From: Candidatus Magasanikbacteria bacterium GW2011_GWC2_37_14
Lineage (GTDB): Bacteria; Patescibacteriota; Patescibacteriia; Magasanikbacterales; UBA922
DNA: 51,698 bases
Direction of reading: 5' to 3'
Assembly (NCBI GenBank): GCA_000990355.1
Contig: LBSX01000009.1
Coordinates: 1-51,698 of the forward strand
Of the stretch, positions 9,331-18,410 are shown one piece after another. The translations under genes and the position numbers were made by a program. Under the pieces are notes generated by a model that worked only from the letters and a program-made list of their open reading frames with translations, did not search any database and was not told the DNA's origin. Numbering within the stretch: the stretch's first letter is position 1; each line of letters starts with the position of its first letter.

Positions 9331-9567
9331 TTAAACCAATTGTAATTTGCGTTCTACAATAATCAACCTTTCTTCCAATCGACCATATTTGCTTCTTAAA
9401 GAAGATAATTCTTGATCAAGAGTTTCGTGAAGTTTAACAAATCTATCAATGTTATTCAAAACTAAATTAAACTTTTCATTCATTTCATCCTTGGTGACAA
9501 ATGTGTCTAGTTTTTCTTCTATATTTATAACCTTAGTTAAAATTTTGTCTAAAATTTTTTCATCCAT
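9331..9567 (-). CDS. Small coiled-coil protein
   Basis: MDEKILDKILTKVINIEEKLDTFVTKDEMNEKF...SLRSKYGRLEERLIIVERKLQLV; consensus promoter upstream. Confidence 0.75.
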   Translation of the reverse strand: MDEKILDKILTKVINIEEKLDTFVTKDEMNEKFNLVLNNIDRFVKLHETLDQELSSLRSKYGRLEERLIIVERKLQLV

Positions 9568-9590
9568 ATTTAATACATATTTATGAATAT

Positions 9591-9619
9591 ATTATAATTC
9601 ACTACCAGCACTTTGTCAA
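9591..9619 (-). promoter_or_regulatory. Consensus sigma70 promoter for the coiled-coil gene
   Basis: Minus strand TTGACA-17 nt-TATAAT. Confidence 0.8.
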
Positions 9620-9654
9620 ATTCCAAGCGGTGTGGGTGGTTTTTGAGTGAGGGC

Positions 9655-9771
9655 GCCTGCCCGCAACGCCTTGCAGGCTTGCATGGCGGGCGGGCCTGCC
9701 CGCAACGCCTTGCAGACTAGCATGGCAGGTGGGCCTGCCCGCAACGCCTTGCAGGCTTGCATGGCGGGCGG
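9655..9771. repeat. Three tandem 39-bp CCTGCC...GGCGGG palindromic units
   Basis: gcctgcccgcaacgccttgcaggcttgcatggcgggcgg, units at 9655, 9694 and 9733. Confidence 0.95.
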
Positions 9772-9882
9772 GGTTGGGATTCGAACTCTATTTACAAAAC
9801 AATAATAAAGTAATATTATGTGCACAGCGACGTTCGTCGGTTGATGAGTACTCAAACCACAACAAATCACTAGGGGTTCAAA

Positions 9883-10236
9883 ATGTCCGTGTACCACTTG
9901 ATGGTCATGTTCATTTTCGCTATTCTCTGCGGATTCACCGTCCGCACCTTGCTAGTCTTTCTAGACTGGCACGAATGGCTGATCAATGACCTCGGCATCG
10001 CCAGCCCCATTCTCAGGTGGCTTCTACCAATCGGAGTCACTTTGTGGCTGTTGCCGAAAGCCATTGATCTCCTGTTCGGGAAAACAGAACCAGACTGGAT
10101 CATGTTTTGTGTTCTGATCCTAGGCTTTTGCCTGGGTACCTGGCCGGGACGGAAATTGGCTTCGTGGTGCTTTGATTGGTACTGGAAGCGACGGCGTGTA
10201 CACGATTGTCGAAAGCGCCATAGTTCCGCCACATAG
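9883..10236 (+). CDS. Small GC-rich orphan membrane protein (mini-gene cassette 2)
   Basis: Start context aggggttcaaaATG; multiple TM-like segments. Confidence 0.6.
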   Translation: MSVYHLMVMFIFAILCGFTVRTLLVFLDWHEWLINDLGIASPILRWLLPIGVTLWLLPKAIDLLFGKTEPDWIMFCVLILGFCLGTWPGRKLASWCFDWYWKRRRVHDCRKRHSSAT

Positions 10237-10267
10237 ACCCGCTATGCGGTCGAACAGGAGGTGAACG

Positions 10268-10324
10268 ATGACGCAACTATCAACCGGACCTCCGCCAAAT
10301 CGACGGCCGAGTGGTAAGAGATGA
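10268..10324 (+). CDS. Possible 18-aa microprotein MTQLSTGPPPNRRPSGKR
   Basis: Strong SD aggaggtgaacgATG; stop immediately before the conserved terminator. Confidence 0.35.
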   Translation: MTQLSTGPPPNRRPSGKR

Positions 10325-10400
10325 AACAGACTCGTCACCACATTTTTCTCTAAAATTATTGGGGAAAGATGTGGAGGATTTGCGAGTCTGTTTTTGTTTG
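10322..10400 (+). terminator. Long-stem terminator-like structure, copy 2
   Basis: gaaacagactcgtcaccacat...atgtggaggatttgcgagtctgtttttgttt. Confidence 0.75.
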
Positions 10401-10466
10401 TAAAAACTTTACTAGCCAATCCCCTATTTTCCTGCTAAAATACTTACATTAACTTTTTTAAATAAT

Positions 10467-12965
10467 ATGTCCGAACAAATTATTTCCAATAAACAATACA
10501 AAGGACTAAGTACAACCGAAGCTGAAAATCTATTAAAGCAATATGGATTAAATGCTCGAAAGCCGGGAAAACAAAAAACTTGGATAAAAAGAATAATTGG
10601 TATTGCTGGCGAACCCATGATGTTATTATTAATTGCCACCGCAATTGTTTATTATTTTTTGGGAGATAAATTAGAAACAGTTATTCTTTTGCTTTCTATT
10701 ATTCCAATCATGTTAATAGAATATTTTCAGGAAAGTAAAACTGATGAAGCTATAAAAGTATTAGACAAAATGCTTACCACTTACGCAACGGTAATGCGTG
10801 ATGGCCAAGTAACAAAATTAGAAACTAAATTTTTAGTACCAAATGATTTGGTATATGTAATTGCTGGCGACAAAATTTCGGCCGATGGATATTTATTAAG
10901 TTCTTATGGCCTACAAATAGATGAATCAATTCTGACTGGAGAATCAGTAGCAGTAACCAAAGCAGAAATAAATAATAGCGAAATAAATGAAGAAAACCAA
11001 GTTTACCAAAGTACTTTAGTTATTCAAGGCGAAGGTTATTTTGTAGTTAGTCAAACTGGTGACCAAACTAAATATGGTCAACTAGGAAATTTATTAGAAA
11101 AAATTCAAGCTCTTAAAACTCCTTTGCAACAAAAAATCTACAAATTAGTAAGAATGATTGCCATTGTAGCAATTTTTGTAGCGATTGCTGTAGGTCTAAT
11201 GATGACCTTAAAAAATGGTTGGATATCGGGTTTACTTTCTGGGTTAACCATGGCCATGTCACTAATCCCCGAAGAATTCCCCGTGGTTTTTTCTGTATTT
11301 TTAATAATGGGTGTCTGGCGCATGACCAAAAAAAAGGCCCTGGTTCGCGAAATGACCATGGTGGAATTACTCGGTTCGGCAAGTGTAATTTGTACAGACA
11401 AAACTGGCACTTTAACCGAAGGCCAAATGACTTTAAAAAAAATATATTTTGACAATGAACTATTAACACCAGAACAAGCAGTGCACCACGAAAAAGATTT
11501 TAAAGAGCTAATTCAAACTGCTTTATTATCTTTGGAACAAATTGCGGTAGACCCCATAGAAATCGAAGCTCAACGTTTTGCCAGAGATTTAGGAATTGAT
11601 GTACAAAAATTTTATAGCGAACATATTTTGATGCAAGATGCCCCTTTTGAAGCCAAAAATAAATTGGTTAGTCATATTTGGAAAGATAAAAATGATGGTT
11701 ATCATCAATTCACTGCCGGAGCTCCAGAATCAATTATTAAATTTAGTAAATTAACTGCGACAAAAAAAATCGAAATAGAAAAAGTTTTAGAAGATAATTT
11801 TAGTGAAGGTTACCGTATTATTGGCATTGCCAAAAGAGCTGTAGAAAAAGACAGTAAAATAATTTTGTCTGATTTAGATTTTGTAGGATTGTTAATTATG
11901 AGCGATCCGCCTCGTGCTGGAGTAAAAGAAGCCATTGATACTTGCCAAAAAGCCGGTATTCGCATAATTATGATTACTGGCGACAACAAATTAACCGCAC
12001 ATAACATTGCCGAACAAATTGGCATGAAACATAATGAAGAAATTTTTGATGGCACGATGCTAGAAAAATTGGATGCTGATGCTCTGCTTTACGAAGTATC
12101 CCACCACGATATTTTTGCCCGTGTACAACCAGAACAAAAATATTTAATTGTAGAGGCTTTACAAAAAAATGGTGAGATAGTGGCCATGACTGGCGATGGT
12201 GTAAACGATGCTCCCGCCCTTAAAAAAGCCAATATCGGTATTAGCATGGGATTACGTGGCACCGAAGTAGCCCGTTCGGCCTCGGGCATGGTCTTAATGG
12301 ATGATAACTTTGCCACAATTGTAAACGCTATAAAAGAAGGACGACGAATTTATGACAATTTACGACAATCTTTTGCTTTTTTATTTTCTTTTCACATACC
12401 GATTGTTGGTATGGCAGTTTTACCACTACTCTTAAAACAAGATTTAATTTTTTTACCAATTCACATAATTTTCTTAGAATTAATTTGCGATCCAGCTTCG
12501 GTCTTGGGTTTTGAAAAAGAACCAGCCAGACGCAATTTAATGCAAGAACTACCACGACCCACGAATGAGCCATTAATAAAAACACATCTTTGGCTAAAAA
12601 TTTTGATTCAAGGTTTTAGTATTACTGCTGTTTGTTTTTTCTTTTATTACCATTTTGCCATTACCCATCAAAATCCAGAATTAGGGCGCACAGCAGCTTT
12701 TGTTTCTCTGGTTCTTTGCCAAGTGCTTTTGATTATGTTCGGTCGCGAATGGGAACAAATAAAATCTAATGGTTTACTCCTTGGAATATCAGGAATAATT
12801 TTATTAGCATTGACTGCAATAATTTTTGTTCCAGTAATTCATTCTGCTTTTAAAATGACTAGTTTGACTAGTAAAGAATTGTTATATATTATTTTGGGTC
12901 CAATAGTAGTGGCTGTTCTTGACCGCTTAATATTAAAAATTTTACCAAAACAACAAAAGACCTAA
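10467..12965 (+). CDS. Cation-transporting P-type ATPase
   Basis: DESILTGES, CTDKTGTLTEGQM, MITGDNKLTAHNIA, AMTGDGVNDAPALKKANIGI. Confidence 0.95.
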   Translation: MSEQIISNKQYKGLSTTEAENLLKQYGLNARKPGKQKTWIKRIIGIAGEPMMLLLIATAIVYYFLGDKLETVILLLSIIPIMLIEYFQESKTDEAIKVLDKMLTTYATVMRDGQVTKLETKFLVPNDLVYVIAGDKISADGYLLSSYGLQIDESILTGESVAVTKAEINNSEINEENQVYQSTLVIQGEGYFVVSQTGDQTKYGQLGNLLEKIQALKTPLQQKIYKLVRMIAIVAIFVAIAVGLMMTLKNGWISGLLSGLTMAMSLIPEEFPVVFSVFLIMGVWRMTKKKALVREMTMVELLGSASVICTDKTGTLTEGQMTLKKIYFDNELLTPEQAVHHEKDFKELIQTALLSLEQIAVDPIEIEAQRFARDLGIDVQKFYSEHILMQDAPFEAKNKLVSHIWKDKNDGYHQFTAGAPESIIKFSKLTATKKIEIEKVLEDNFSEGYRIIGIAKRAVEKDSKIILSDLDFVGLLIMSDPPRAGVKEAIDTCQKAGIRIIMITGDNKLTAHNIAEQIGMKHNEEIFDGTMLEKLDADALLYEVSHHDIFARVQPEQKYLIVEALQKNGEIVAMTGDGVNDAPALKKANIGISMGLRGTEVARSASGMVLMDDNFATIVNAIKEGRRIYDNLRQSFAFLFSFHIPIVGMAVLPLLLKQDLIFLPIHIIFLELICDPASVLGFEKEPARRNLMQELPRPTNEPLIKTHLWLKILIQGFSITAVCFFFYYHFAITHQNPELGRTAAFVSLVLCQVLLIMFGREWEQIKSNGLLLGISGIILLALTAIIFVPVIHSAFKMTSLTSKELLYIILGPIVVAVLDRLILKILPKQQKT

Positions 12966-13082
12966 AAATAAAATATCCCCCAGTCTCCGTTTTACTGCGC
13001 CTGGCAAGCTAGATTATCTTTTTTAATAAAGTTTACTAGCCTGCCCGGCGCAACGTAGTGGAGCTGGGGGATATTTTATTTT
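12965..13082. terminator. Very long imperfect hairpin between convergent genes
   Basis: aaataaaatatcccccag...ctgggggatattttattttg outer stem plus an inner imperfect ~28-bp stem. Confidence 0.8.
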
Positions 13083-13088
13083 GTACAA

Positions 13089-13403
13089 TTAACCTCTTTT
13101 TGCTTGTAAACAAGCGCGGCAGTAAACCGGCTTATCACCCGATGGCTGGAAAGGCAATTCAGTAATCTTGGTTCCGCAATCTGCGCAAGAAAGATTTACT
13201 GCAAACATCTGACGAGGAGCTTGTGAACCGCGGTTAAAACCACGATCATTTCCCCGACTTTCACTGCGGAAAGCACGATTGCATTCTGAGCAGTATACTG
13301 GTCTGTCGCCGGATGGTTGGAAAGGCAACTGAGAGATGTGGGTCCCGCACTTAGCGCAGGATAAATCTACATCAAACATTTGTCTATCATTTGTAAATGC
13401 CAT
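13089..13403 (-). CDS. Zinc-ribbon protein with repeated CxxC motifs
   Basis: MFDVDLSCAKCGTHISQLPFQPSGDRPVYCSEC repeated as MFAVNLSCADCGTKITELPFQPSGDKPVYCRAC. Confidence 0.85.
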   Translation of the reverse strand: MAFTNDRQMFDVDLSCAKCGTHISQLPFQPSGDRPVYCSECNRAFRSESRGNDRGFNRGSQAPRQMFAVNLSCADCGTKITELPFQPSGDKPVYCRACLQAKRG

Positions 13404-13578
13404 AACATTATTTTTATCGTTCCCAAAGTGTTTTGAGATTTTTTTAATAAATTTCGACCTAGGGGAACGACAAACGAATCTGTTGTCTTTTACCCAACTT
13501 ACACACAGTATAGCACATTTTTGCCTTTTTGTCAATAGTAAGGTAAAATTAAGTTAATTCTAAACCTTATATTATCTT

Positions 13579-14220
13579 ATGAATAATCTACTTAAACTTC
13601 TCTCAATTTTGCAACTTACCAAAGAACAGCCAGTTTCGGGATATTTGGTCGCCGGCGTAAAACACGCGGAATTGCCAAATTTGGCAGACCACCACTATAA
13701 TTGTATTTTAATTTCCTATTTTTTGGCCCAAAAAATAAAAGACCGTGGCATTACAATTGACGAACGAAAATTAATGTTGCTTTTAATGTTTCACGATTTG
13801 AGTGAATTGTTTGGCGGTGATGTGGCCGCTCCTCTAAACCGTAAATACCCTGATTTAAAAATTCACAAAGACAAAATTGGCGACCGAGCCATGGAAATGC
13901 TTGCCGAACTGGCCGACGGCTCAGCCGGAACAGAAATGAAACAAAAATATTGGGAATTTGAAAACGAAGATAGCGATGAACGTTGGCTTGCCAAAATCAT
14001 TGATCAAATGGATCATATGCTCTTTTTTGAACATTATAATAATTCACAAAAATTTCCCAAAAGTGTGCTTTATCGCGATGAATTTTTGGCCAAACACATT
14101 ATTGATTTGCAAAAAAATATTAAAAATGAAGAATTAAAAAAAGTTGTTGATGAATTTCTACAAGAGTTCAAAAACAACTTTTATAATCAAGGTTATCAAC
14201 CAATTGCTTTTTTAATGTAA
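13579..14220 (+). CDS. HD-domain hydrolase (YfbR/5'-nucleotidase-like)
   Basis: LADHHYNCILISYFLA, MFHDLSELFGGDVAAPLNRK. Confidence 0.8.
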   Translation: MNNLLKLLSILQLTKEQPVSGYLVAGVKHAELPNLADHHYNCILISYFLAQKIKDRGITIDERKLMLLLMFHDLSELFGGDVAAPLNRKYPDLKIHKDKIGDRAMEMLAELADGSAGTEMKQKYWEFENEDSDERWLAKIIDQMDHMLFFEHYNNSQKFPKSVLYRDEFLAKHIIDLQKNIKNEELKKVVDEFLQEFKNNFYNQGYQPIAFLM

Positions 14221-14226
14221 AATTAT

Positions 14227-15309
14227 TTAAAGCATTGCTTTGATAATTGCCAAAATTTTCTCCTCACTAGCCCTGGGGAGCATTTTTTGTATTTGGGTAC
14301 TCATTTGCCTTTGTAAAATCTGATCGACTAATAATTCACGAATTGTTTTGGCCAATAAATTTCCGTCGGCAGTACGTTCATCTAGTAAAATCACAGCACC
14401 AGCTTGATTTAAAAAGCGCACATTTTCTATTTGATGACCAGGCTTTGGAATAATAATTGCCGGCTTACCCAATGCTGCAATTTCGCTTAAACTACCAAAT
14501 CCCCCTCGAGAAATTACTATACTAGAAGCGCTGTAAGCATCTTTCATTTCTGCACTAAAAAATTTATGTACTTGATAATAATCAGCAAATAATTCTTGGG
14601 CCCTGCTTACTAATTCTTGCGGACGCTCCAAACCAGACAAATGAATTACCTGACAAAAACCTTTTAAATGTGGAATAGATTGGATAATTAATTGATTGAG
14701 TCTCATGGAGCCAGTGCCACCACCCATTGCAAAAACCACTGGTAAATTTTTCTTTAAATTAAATATTTTTTCGGCATTGACCAAATTACCACCAAAAATT
14801 TCCGCTCGCACTGGATTACCCAGCCAAATAGTTTTTTTTATTCTAAGCTTGCCGAAGGATTGTACATTATCTTTTAAAGCTGTAGAAATAACTCTGGCTA
14901 CTGGTGCCATTAATTTGTTGGCCAAACCCACTATTACATCTTGTTGGTGTATCCAAGTTGGCACTCCAAACAACCAAGCAGCAAAATGTACTGGTACCGA
15001 AACAAAACCACCAGCAGAAATACAAATTACTGGCTCTTCTTGCCACATTATTTTTAAGGCTTTAAAAAAGCCAGCAATAATTTTGGCAATATCTATTAAA
15101 TTCCACGGGGATAGATAACGACGAAATTTGCCAGCTGGCAAAGTAATAAATTTTATTCCCTGCTCATTAATTAATTTTTTTTCTGGACCTTTTTTTGTGC
15201 CAATCCACAAAAATTCTACATTTGGATAATGTTTTTTTATAACTTCACTTACTGCTAGTAATGGTGTTACTGGCCCTAAAGTGTAACCTCCGGAAAATAT
15301 TATTTTCAT
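14227..15309 (-). CDS. murG: UDP-GlcNAc transferase MurG
   Basis: FSGGYTLGPVTPLLA, SAGGFVSVP, GGGTGSMRLNQ, SRGGFGSLSEIAALGKPAIIIPKPG. Confidence 0.9.
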   Translation of the reverse strand: MKIIFSGGYTLGPVTPLLAVSEVIKKHYPNVEFLWIGTKKGPEKKLINEQGIKFITLPAGKFRRYLSPWNLIDIAKIIAGFFKALKIMWQEEPVICISAGGFVSVPVHFAAWLFGVPTWIHQQDVIVGLANKLMAPVARVISTALKDNVQSFGKLRIKKTIWLGNPVRAEIFGGNLVNAEKIFNLKKNLPVVFAMGGGTGSMRLNQLIIQSIPHLKGFCQVIHLSGLERPQELVSRAQELFADYYQVHKFFSAEMKDAYSASSIVISRGGFGSLSEIAALGKPAIIIPKPGHQIENVRFLNQAGAVILLDERTADGNLLAKTIRELLVDQILQRQMSTQIQKMLPRASEEKILAIIKAML

Positions 15310-15346
15310 AATAATTACTTAGGTACAGACGCAAAATTTTGCGTCT

Positions 15347-16450
15347 CTACGATTCTACTTGTTTACTCACATTTATTAAAATACCTACTGCCCCCATAGA
15401 AATAGCCAAAGCCGAACCGCCATGAGAAATAAAGGGCAGTGGCACTCCAGTAATTGGCAAAATTCCTACCATAGCACCAATGTTTAAAAATGATTGAGCG
15501 GTAAACCAAATTATGATACCAGAAACTAATAATTTTCCAAAATGATCAGGGGATTTTTTGGCCAAATTAAATCCTCTTACAGCTATTAGATACAACAAAA
15601 CGACCAGACAAAGAGCAAAAACAAAACCCATTTCTTCGGCAATCACCGCATAAATACTATCGGCCGCCACTTCTGGTAAATATTGAAACTTTTGTACAGA
15701 ATTTCCATAACCACGTCCAAAAACACCACCAGAGCCAATTGCCAAGAAAGCCTGATTAATATGATAGCCAATTCCCTGGGGATCTAATTCGGGATGTAAA
15801 AAAGTAGTTAAACGAGCCAGACGATAAGGCGCAATCGCAATTAATAAAATAAAAGCCAAAACACCAACACTAGCCAAACTAATAATATGCGACCATTTGG
15901 CCCCAGCAATAAAAAGTAAAGAAAAAATAATTACAAATAAAATTGCCAAAGTGCCAATGTCTGGTTGTAGGGCTACCAAAATCAAAGGGATCCCCCCAAT
16001 TCCCAAAACAGTTAAAAACCCTTTTTTAAAATCCAATAATTCTTTGCCTTTGGCAACCAAGAGCGCTGCTAAATAAATAATCAAAGCCAATTTGGTAAAT
16101 TCGGCTGGTTGAAAAGAAAAACCAAAAATTGACAACCAACTGCGATTTACTGTGCCATACGAGGAACCAATGCCAGGAATAAAAATTAGAATTAATAGTA
16201 TGATAGAAAAAACAAAAAAAGCCAAACTAAATTTACGTAATTTTTGATAAGGAAATTTAGAAAAAAAGAAAAATAAAAAAATTCCTGGTAAAACACCCAA
16301 GAGTAACTGGCGCTTAATAAAAAAATATACATCGGTAAATCTTTCATGCCCAACAGCGGCACTAGCCGATGTAAGCATTACCAAACCAAACACGAGTAAA
16401 ATTGAAAAATAGGTTAGAAGAGTATAATCGGCTCGCGGAGTTTCTTTCAT
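15347..16450 (-). CDS. FtsW/RodA/SpoVE family glycosyltransferase
   Basis: GRGYGNSVQKFQYLPEVAADSIYAVIAEEMGF, GVPLPFISHGGSALAISM. Confidence 0.93.
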   Translation of the reverse strand: MKETPRADYTLLTYFSILLVFGLVMLTSASAAVGHERFTDVYFFIKRQLLLGVLPGIFLFFFFSKFPYQKLRKFSLAFFVFSIILLILIFIPGIGSSYGTVNRSWLSIFGFSFQPAEFTKLALIIYLAALLVAKGKELLDFKKGFLTVLGIGGIPLILVALQPDIGTLAILFVIIFSLLFIAGAKWSHIISLASVGVLAFILLIAIAPYRLARLTTFLHPELDPQGIGYHINQAFLAIGSGGVFGRGYGNSVQKFQYLPEVAADSIYAVIAEEMGFVFALCLVVLLYLIAVRGFNLAKKSPDHFGKLLVSGIIIWFTAQSFLNIGAMVGILPITGVPLPFISHGGSALAISMGAVGILINVSKQVES

Positions 16451-16453
16451 AAT

Positions 16454-16810
16454 TTAAACATTTAAAAACACGAGCAAAATACAGGCAATTATTAAAAATA
16501 ACTGACAAAGCAAGGTAACTGAATGCAAAATAATACTCATTAACCGGTCTTTGTGCCAAAGCCACCAAGCCAAAAAAGTATTAAGTAAAATTATAAAAAA
16601 CCCTGCCAAAGGCAAATAATAGACTTTCCACCAACTATCGATATAATCTACACCAAACAAAATATTATAATGCAAAAACAATGTTTCTGTTTGTGGATTT
16701 ATTTGCAACGCTAACCACAACCAACAAAAAATATTGGCCAACAGAGCAATTGCCAAGACCAAAATATTAAAAATATTTCTAAAATACAATCTTAATGAAT
16801 TTAATAGCAT
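16454..16810 (-). CDS. Small membrane protein of unknown function
   Basis: Multiple TM segments; adjacent to ftsW/rodA. Confidence 0.6.
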   Translation of the reverse strand: MLLNSLRLYFRNIFNILVLAIALLANIFCWLWLALQINPQTETLFLHYNILFGVDYIDSWWKVYYLPLAGFFIILLNTFLAWWLWHKDRLMSIILHSVTLLCQLFLIIACILLVFLNV

Positions 16811-16818
16811 ATTTTTAC

Positions 16819-16880
16819 TGTCATCCTGAATTTATTTCAGGATCTCATGAAAGAGATGCTGAAACCAGTTCAGCATGACA
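16819..16880. repeat. TGTCATCCTGAA palindromic repeat, intergenic
   Basis: tgtcatcctgaatttatttcaggatctcatgaaagagatgctgaaaccagttcagcatgaca. Confidence 0.95.
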
Positions 16881-16907
16881 CTACCATTATACCCCCAAAA
16901 AACCCTC

Positions 16908-16936
16908 TTGACAAGCTAATAAATATAGCTTATAAT
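16908..16936 (+). promoter_or_regulatory. Perfect-consensus promoter upstream of rpmA
   Basis: TTGACA-17 nt-TATAAT. Confidence 0.85.
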
Positions 16937-17039
16937 AAGCGCACTTAATTTATCTTAAAGACATGGTTAACGGCCCTGAGCTAGTCGAAGGGAGCAGTTC
17001 CCAATATACCACTATGTTGGGGGAAAAGATTAAAAATAT

Positions 17040-17321
17040 ATGTCACACAAAAAAGCCGGCGGTTCTACCCGACTAGGCCGTGACTCACAGCCACAGCGCC
17101 TAGGCGCCAAAGTTGGCGATGGTGAAAGAATTAATGCCGGACAAGTAATTGTTCGTCAGCGCGGTACCAGAATTCATCCTGGTAAGAACGTAAAAAAAGG
17201 TAAAGATGACACTTTGTTCTCCGTAATTCCTGGAGTAGTAAAGTTCACCCAAACCAAAAGATTACGTTTTGATGGTACACTTAAGCCAGCCAAATACGTA
17301 AGTGTTATTCCTACAAAATAA
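17040..17321 (+). CDS. rpmA: 50S ribosomal protein L27
   Basis: [60 protein letters not shown]. Confidence 0.97.
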   Translation: MSHKKAGGSTRLGRDSQPQRLGAKVGDGERINAGQVIVRQRGTRIHPGKNVKKGKDDTLFSVIPGVVKFTQTKRLRFDGTLKPAKYVSVIPTK

Positions 17322-17328
17322 AACACAA

Positions 17329-17357
17329 AATCTCCCGACTAAGTCGGGAGATTTTTG
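17329..17357 (+). terminator. Intrinsic terminator after rpmA
   Basis: aatctcccgactaagtcgggagattttt. Confidence 0.9.
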
Positions 17358-17365
17358 CTTTAGTC

Positions 17366-17507
17366 TGTCATGCTGAATCCTGAAAGTGTCATTCTGAATT
17401 TAGTTCAGAATCTTCAGGACAAGTTTTATTTCAGCATCTTTCCCAAATATAAAAGATCCTGAAACCCTTCGGCGTGAGCTCAGGTCGAATGCAAGTTCAG
17501 GATGACA
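17366..17507. repeat. Composite/nested TGTCATnCTGAA repeat
   Basis: tgtcatgctgaatcctgaaagtgtcattctgaatttagttcagaatcttcaggacaag...gttcaggatgaca; inverted partner at 39292..39366. Confidence 0.85.
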
Positions 17508-17518
17508 ATTGTCATCGT

Positions 17519-18286
17519 ATGTTTAAAAAAACACTAAAATTTAATGATCAACTTTTAAATATTTCCTACCAAAGCAAGGCTGATTTAAGTGTGATTGAAG
17601 AATTTTTTATTGATAAAATGTATCGTTCGTTAGATAAAATTATCCCCTCTCTCACCTACCCCATTTTGGACATTGGCGCTCATATAGGTTGCTTTTCGCT
17701 TTTTGCTAATGCTTTAAATTCCAAAATAAAAATAATTGCTTTAGAACCAGAACCAAATAATTTTAAATTATTAAAAGAAAATTTAAAAGTAAATCATTGT
17801 AAAAATGTGACAGCTGCGCAGCAAGCTGTCATCCCCAATTGTCATCCTGAATTTATTTCAGGATCCCCTGGGATGCTGAAACCAGTTCAGCATGACAACA
17901 AGACAACCATCCTTTACCTAAACACCGACTCACACAATCACTCTACTTTTTATGAAACGGAAAATACTCTAGAAGTACCAGCAACTACCCTAGAAAATTT
18001 AATTAGTAAAAGCAAATTGGAAAAAATTTCATTATTAAAAATGGATATTGAGGGTGCGGAATTTGAGATTTTCAAAAATACCTGTGTAGAAACTTGGAGC
18101 AAAATTCAATATATTGTTGTAGAATATCACGAACTCTGTACCACAAGGGTACAGAGTAAATTTAATGGCAACAAAAAAAATGATTTGGAAAATGTTATTC
18201 GCTCTCACGGTTTTTCGGTAGAACACTTTCCCAATCATTACGACAAAAGATTTGGCTTGTTTATTTGTAGGAATAAAAGAATATAA
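17519..18286 (+). CDS. FkbM-family methyltransferase with in-frame palindromic repeats
   Basis: ILDIGAHIGCFSLFANALNSKIKIIALEPEPNNFKLLKENLKVNHCKNVT; SLLKMDIEGAEFEIF; insert CHPEFISGSPGMLKPVQHD. Confidence 0.88.
   Translation: MFKKTLKFNDQLLNISYQSKADLSVIEEFFIDKMYRSLDKIIPSLTYPILDIGAHIGCFSLFANALNSKIKIIALEPEPNNFKLLKENLKVNHCKNVTAAQQAVIPNCHPEFISGSPGMLKPVQHDNKTTILYLNTDSHNHSTFYETENTLEVPATTLENLISKSKLEKISLLKMDIEGAEFEIFKNTCVETWSKIQYIVVEYHELCTTRVQSKFNGNKKNDLENVIRSHGFSVEHFPNHYDKRFGLFICRNKRI
17840..17897. repeat. 58-nt palindromic repeat inside the FkbM gene
   Basis: tgtcatcctgaatttatttcaggatcccctgggatgctgaaaccagttcagcatgaca. Confidence 0.95.
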
Positions 18287-18410
18287 AAAAACAGCCTAGA
18301 AATTAAGCTGTTTTTTGTTTCCCTCCTTTTTTCAATTTTCCACCGCGGTCAGTATGCACAGTACTTGTGTACTGGCCGACCGCGGTGTCCTCCTCAAAAG
18401 AACAGACTGT

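Noticed and set aside
9655-9771. Possible CRISPR array (three 39-bp repeats)
   Set aside because: Units are directly adjacent with no unique spacers, are GC-rich palindromes, and no cas genes are present in the window.
9616-9897. ORF with GPPAMQACKALRAG repeats
   Set aside because: Translation of the triple 39-bp palindrome; no convincing start context or homology.
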